This document shows positions 60,299 through 64,000 of a stretch of 64,000 nt of DNA, one piece after another. A program made the position numbers and the translations under genes. Each line of letters opens with the position of its first letter. The stretch's first letter is position 1. Under the pieces are notes generated by a model. The model did not search any database. It worked only from the letters and a program-made list of their open reading frames with translations, and was not told the origin of the DNA. Origin of the DNA: Allodiplogaster sudhausi (lineage: Eukaryota > Nematoda > Chromadorea > Rhabditida > Diplogasteridae); contig CALZFC010000009.1 in assembly GCA_945643635.1 (NCBI GenBank), positions 4,259,501 to 4,323,500 on the forward strand. Reading direction: 5' to 3'.

Positions 60299-61351
60299 AT
60301 GATTGCGTGGATTGGCGTTCTGTTCACAACTCAAGCTTTGATCGTGTATGCGGAGCAGCTGCACGACATCACGATTTGTGGTGTAGAACTCAAGGATGTC
60401 CTCTTCAATCGAACACCCAACAGACGCTACTTTGGAGAAGGCTGCGACTATTACTTTGGAAAGAATTTCTTCCCAGCCATTTATCCGTATGAGAAGATCA
60501 ACGATTCGTTCCAAGTCCAAAGCAGCGAAGGATGCTGGTTGAGTGCCGCGAGGTTCGGAGGTGGAAGCGAAGAAGATGACATCACTTCGAAGGCAGCTCA
60601 ATGTGCAGAACGCAGAAAGTACGAGTGGAGGCTGTTTTACGAGACAGACTTCACCGCAGGAATCGTTTCTGACCAGCTCTGGGTCGAAGATCCGAGATTT
60701 CCTCTCACAGTCATCCCCGGCACTGGCGGACTGTTCCTCTTCGGCAATGAGACTTACGGCAGAAAGGGACTTTTTGAACTCGATGTGAATGAGTACGGCG
60801 CTTACCAGTGCTGCATGCGAATCAACAAAGAGGACAAGCTGAGGATTCTTAAGAAATGTAGAACGTCAGATCGACAAGAATACATTAAAACTCTTGATTT
60901 CTGCCAAGGGGAGACAACAAAAGAAGATATCATGAGAACAACATCTCTCCCCACACCGTCGACATCGACTACCACAACCCCGGAAACTTCATCCTCGACT
61001 ACTACAGCCTCTACAACTGGACCCTCGGCTAAGCCTCCTCCCCCGTCCGGCACCGGCGACCAAGGTCGATCAGGGGCAAAGGATGCTCCCCCGTCCGGCA
61101 CCGGCGACCAAGGTCGATCAGGGGCTAAGGATCCTCCCCCGTCCGGCACCGGCGACCAAGGTCGATCAGGGGCAAAGGATCCTCCCTCGTCCGGCACCGG
61201 CGACCAAGGTCGATCAGGGGCTAAGGATCCTCCCCCGTCCGGCACCGGTGACCAAGGCCGATCAGGGGCTAAGGATCCTCCCCCGTCCGGCACCGGCGAC
61301 CAAGATCGATCAGGGGCTAAGGATCCTCCCCCGTCCGGCACCGCCTCCTAG
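60299..61351 (+). CDS. Intronless secreted protein with mucin-like stalk and 16-residue repeat
   Basis: A single open frame of 350 codons, the only long unspliced gene in the window. Signal peptide MIAWIGVLFTTQALIVYA; globular part of about 200 residues with NDSFQVQSSEGCWLSAARFG, YEWRLFYETDFTAGIVSDQL, PLTVIPGTGGLFLFGNETYG, ELDVNEYGAYQCCMRIN and about ten cysteines; two N-glycosylation sequons (NDS, NET); then a Thr/Ser stalk (STSTTTTPETSSSTTTASTT) and seven copies of PPPSGTGDQGRSGAKD, ending SGTAS. The globular part has the beta-rich feel of an immunoglobulin or lectin fold (Y-G-A-Y-Q-C-C near its end resembles the D-x-G-x-Y-x-C of Ig V domains), but I do not recognise a family. Repeat units are 48 bp and nearly identical, so recently expanded. 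No transmembrane segment or GPI signal at the end. Confidence 0.8.
   Translation: MIAWIGVLFTTQALIVYAEQLHDITICGVELKDVLFNRTPNRRYFGEGCDYYFGKNFFPAIYPYEKINDSFQVQSSEGCWLSAARFGGGSEEDDITSKAAQCAERRKYEWRLFYETDFTAGIVSDQLWVEDPRFPLTVIPGTGGLFLFGNETYGRKGLFELDVNEYGAYQCCMRINKEDKLRILKKCRTSDRQEYIKTLDFCQGETTKEDIMRTTSLPTPSTSTTTTPETSSSTTTASTTGPSAKPPPPSGTGDQGRSGAKDAPPSGTGDQGRSGAKDPPPSGTGDQGRSGAKDPPSSGTGDQGRSGAKDPPPSGTGDQGRSGAKDPPPSGTGDQDRSGAKDPPPSGTAS
61030..61345. repeat. 48-bp coding minisatellite
   Basis: Seven units containing CCGTCCGGCACCGGCGACCA and AGGTCGATCAGGGGC, differing at single positions (Ala/Pro, Ser/Pro, Gly/Asp changes). Because the period is divisible by three, other frames on both strands also stay open across it. 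Confidence 0.95.
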
Positions 61352-62044
61352 CTCAACAAGACTCGACAAATACAACATCGCAGGCGTTTTCCTCATTCCT
61401 CTCACTAGAAGGCTTGTTTATTGGCAATCACACCCACAACGGCTTCTTCCTCGATGTCACAAATACTTCAAATTTCATTATTAAAATCTTTATGTGCAAG
61501 TATGTATGTATTGTATGTAACTCCAGTGATATAACATGTTTTCTTTCGTTCAGCTTTTCTCTAAGTTAACGACAACGTGAAATAAGCAAAACGAGAGAGG
61601 AATCAGCCAATTTAAGTGAGAAATCATTAAGTACTTTGACGGTCTTCGAGTCGTTACATACAGGATAGAGAATAATGAATTTTCCATCGCGAACCAGAAC
61701 GAAAAGTGCCATCGATCGGTCTAAAAATTTAACTTATCCTGATTGAAAAACTTAAATAGAAAAATGGAAAATAAATTATTGCAACAAAAAGCGCATCATC
61801 ATAGATATGTATGTATGTATAATGGCATACATATGTATGTATGTATTTTAGGAATCCAGCCACTGAATGGTGCATGACAGACATTCCTGTTATTGACGTC
61901 ACCACTAAGATTAATACTTTTTGATAAAGAAAACAAATATGACCAAACATATTTTCATTTATCAGCGAATTTCCGAACCGCGGCATAATGTATCCTTTTA
62001 CGTTAAAGAATTTATATTCGAAAACCTTCGTTTCATTTCACAAT
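61352..62044. other. Intergenic
   Basis: 3' flanks of the convergent genes on either side. Contains short GTAT tetranucleotide runs near 61500-61525 and 61803-61850. No gene seen. Confidence 0.45.
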
Positions 62045-62711
62045 TCATTGCATGACGTGATTAGTAAGGAAGACAATCTGGAAGCGTTTGAAGGTGCAGC
62101 GGCGGAGGTCGGAACGGAAAGCTGCCCTCTCATCTGTAGACGGAGGCCCCGCCCACTCGTCCGGCTCTCTTGGCCCGGTGCCAAAGTCGTCGCGCATAAC
62201 TTCACGCCTCATCACATCACCGTCAACACCGATGTTAGCTCTCTCGGACTTCTCGAAGCAGTCGACGAAGGCGGCCACGAGCTGAATAAAATTGGTGTAC
62301 AGGCATCCAGTTTCGAACTTGAATACATTCTCATATTGAAATCACAATCGTAGTCATTCAGATGGTCCTACAAACAATTTATGATAATACATTATATTGC
62401 TTACTCCGATATTTTCAAACGAATCCAATTCCTCTTTTGTTTACTTTTTTTTAGTCAACAGCCAGAGCACATCTCTGTGATGAGCATCACTCGCAAACCT
62501 CGGGAATTATGTGCACGTAGATGGGCAGCTGTGGCATGTTGCCCCTCCTGAAAACGTCGCCGTAGTACTCGACAATGCGCTCGAGCTGGCGGAAACGCTG
62601 TGTCGGTGGTGAAAAAGGTTTCGGAGTGCCGATGAAGGACGAGTCGATGCTCGTCTCTTGGCATCGAGCCAGAAAGCAGCAGACAAGAAGGAGGAGAGGA
62701 AAGAACATCAT
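62045..62711 (-). CDS. Small secreted protein, unknown family
   Basis: Two exons on the minus strand: 62711-62499 (71 codons) and 62281-62045 (78 codons plus stop), joined in phase 0 by a GT-AG intron; 149 residues. MMFFPLLLLVCCFLARC is a signal peptide. The mature protein reads FSPPTQRFRQLERIVEYYGD, VFRRGNMPQLPIYVHIIPE, LVAAFVDCFEKSERANIGVD, GPREPDEWAGPPSTDE, LRRCTFKRFQIVFL and ends TNHVMQ. Few cysteines (two in the mature part), one Arg-Arg pair. The start is preceded by a TTGCAG acceptor, so a 5' UTR intron or trans-splicing is likely. I know no matching family. Confidence 0.65.
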
Positions 62712-63927
62712 TTCTGCAATAAGGTATTGATATGAGACTCTACCTATCAAAAACTTGGAGATAATTGGCAGGAAAATTTATCTAGCCATCGTGAAACATA
62801 CATATTAATATGTTCATCTAATATCGGTACATTCTGAGTTTCATTCATTGTTCAAGGATGACCGCTTGATTCTGATTGAAATACGCTCCAACAGAAAAGA
62901 GGAGTGCTCTCCACTGCAACGTTTAGTTTTTTACTATTTCAGTTAAAAAAATATATAAAAGGATACATGAATCGGTCGGGAATGAAACACTATGTACATT
63001 AAGAAATCCTGTTTCGGAGTGGAGTATTTTTACATATTAAATTTAAAAAGCGACCTATATAGACGGAGAATCAGGGAGAAAGAAACAAATTGGAAAGTAC
63101 ACCAATGAAAGGAAAACAACTAACTGATTGCAGTTGACCGAGAGTGCGAACTTTTTGCATTTTATTTATAATGTTGCTCAAAATACCGGAAGTACTAATG
63201 AGATGCCCAGAAGATATAGCATTCAATATGCGTTTGCGATACAAATTACGTAAAGTGTAAACAAAAAGAGTACTTTCTTCTAAAACATTGTAGAGGAAAA
63301 GTTATATTTTAATTATGTCATTTATTCACTTTACAAAAATTAAAGAAGAAAGAGAGAGCACCGGCATATTTGGAGTTGCCGTCGCAGTGAATGCCGCCGA
63401 TCAATAGTGGGAGTGCATATTCCTTTTGGACAGAATCTTTTGCACGCAATACGAACAACAAGTTTTAGCCATAGGATGGTGATGTGACAACCAAAGTGCA
63501 CACTTCTTTCCAGAAATATAGTCGTCATGGAAAAGAAAAACACTCAAGAACGGGCGCAGTGACCATCATAAATACCATTCATCGCTGTGAGCAACAATTT
63601 GATGGATAACTTTGGGCATACTTTGGAGCTTCTATCTTATGCCCAGGCAAAAGGACTGTGTTTTCACCAGTTGCAGTCAACAATTGCACTCTTTGAACAA
63701 GCTTTTGCAGAAACTGTGATATAGAACAAAGGAAGGATCGTGCATGAAATTTTCGCATAATTGTGGTTTGTTTACCCAAAGTTAAATCTGAATGCCGTGA
63801 TCGTTGCATCAATATATATGTAGATGTGTATGCACTGGGGCAAAAAGTATCGTAAAAATAAAATATATGACCAAAATATCTGATATTTCTGTCTGTAATA
63901 AGATCTTTCTGGAATTCTTCTTCGAGG
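62712..63927. other. Intergenic
   Basis: AT-rich. Minus-strand open stretches between 63340 and 63812 (KKCALWLSHHHPMAKTCC, LVKTQSFCLGIR with interrupting stops) look like decayed coding sequence, perhaps from a transposon, but no motif is decisive. Confidence 0.35.
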
Positions 63928-64000
63928 TCAAGTACAAGGTTTCAACTGCACCATCTTGCCCATGTTACCGTTGTCGATGGGCACCTCCCATATGTGCGAA
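63928..64000 (-). CDS. 3' end of a gene running off the right edge
   Basis: Minus strand from the window edge reads SHIWEVPIDNGNMGKMVQLK then PCT and stop TGA (63930-63928). Composition looks coding, but at 24 codons there is too little to identify a family. Confidence 0.3.
   Translation of the reverse strand, partial: SHIWEVPIDNGNMGKMVQLKPCT

Noticed and set aside
60802..61341. 179-codon minus-strand ORF (PDGGGSLAPDRPWSPV repeats)
   Set aside because: Antisense shadow of the 48-bp coding minisatellite; the plus frame has a signal peptide and sequons and starts upstream of the repeat.
63340..63812. Possible mariner-like transposase remnant on the minus strand
   Set aside because: Fragments need several frame changes and stops, and no catalytic motif could be placed.

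Overview
The window looks like nuclear DNA of a free-living nematode of the rhabditid/diplogastrid kind. The genes are broken by many introns of about 40-400 nt. Nematode-type families are present: a serpentine-class-T (srt) chemoreceptor pair, a DEG/ENaC channel, a saposin-like secreted protein, a canonical six-cysteine insulin-like peptide, and a dyf-3/CLUAP1 ciliary gene with a perfect RFX/DAF-19 X-box. I infer the phylum from family content; the species cannot be read from the window.

Layout. 0-2.5 kb: 3' two thirds of an NDR-type Ser/Thr kinase (sax-1/STK38 like, +). 3.2-5 kb: a small secreted helical protein (-) and unrecognised ORFs. 5.3-7.1 kb: an srt receptor with frame breaks (+). 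7.5-10.2 kb: a DEG/ENaC channel with lesions (-). 12.0-12.6 kb: a small secreted peptide-like precursor (-). 13.3-16.9 kb: dyf-3/CLUAP1 (+) with a 1.1-kb foldback element in an intron. 17.2-17.9 kb: a secreted protein with 47 cysteines in 155 residues. 18.4-19.4 kb: saposin-like protein. 19.5-22.5 kb: a complete hAT DNA transposon with 8-bp target duplication. 22.7-26.5 kb: COG7 Golgi tether subunit. 28.3-29.2 kb: insulin-like peptide. 29.6-33.5 kb: a terminal-inverted-repeat element enclosing an unrecognised five-exon gene. 35.2-37.2 kb: second srt gene. 37.3-39 kb: tandem and tetranucleotide repeats plus a stray transporter exon. 39.7-44.3 kb: minus-strand genes, one with an AMPK-beta-type glycogen-binding domain and one with a C-terminal membrane anchor. 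44.6-45.9 kb: single-pass membrane protein. 46.2-48.9 kb: a PP1-type phosphatase with several lesions. 49.3-59.3 kb: a tandem duplication of a cationic amino acid transporter (CAT/SLC7) gene. 60.3-61.4 kb: an intronless secreted protein with a mucin-like stalk and a 16-residue repeat. 62.0-62.7 kb: a small secreted protein. 63.9 kb: the end of one more gene at the edge.

The neighbours do not form a pathway. Three themes cross gene boundaries. (1) Introns whose 5' splice site must be GC rather than GT recur in at least five unrelated genes; in the transporter and srt pairs the same intron is GC in one copy and GT in the other. (2) Chemosensory/ciliary and secreted signalling genes are frequent (srt x2, DEG/ENaC, dyf-3, insulin, two small secreted precursors). 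(3) From 40 to 48 kb the introns are packed with CT/GA microsatellites. All exon boundaries were placed by eye from phase, splice dinucleotides and remembered family consensus; no alignment or transcript was available.
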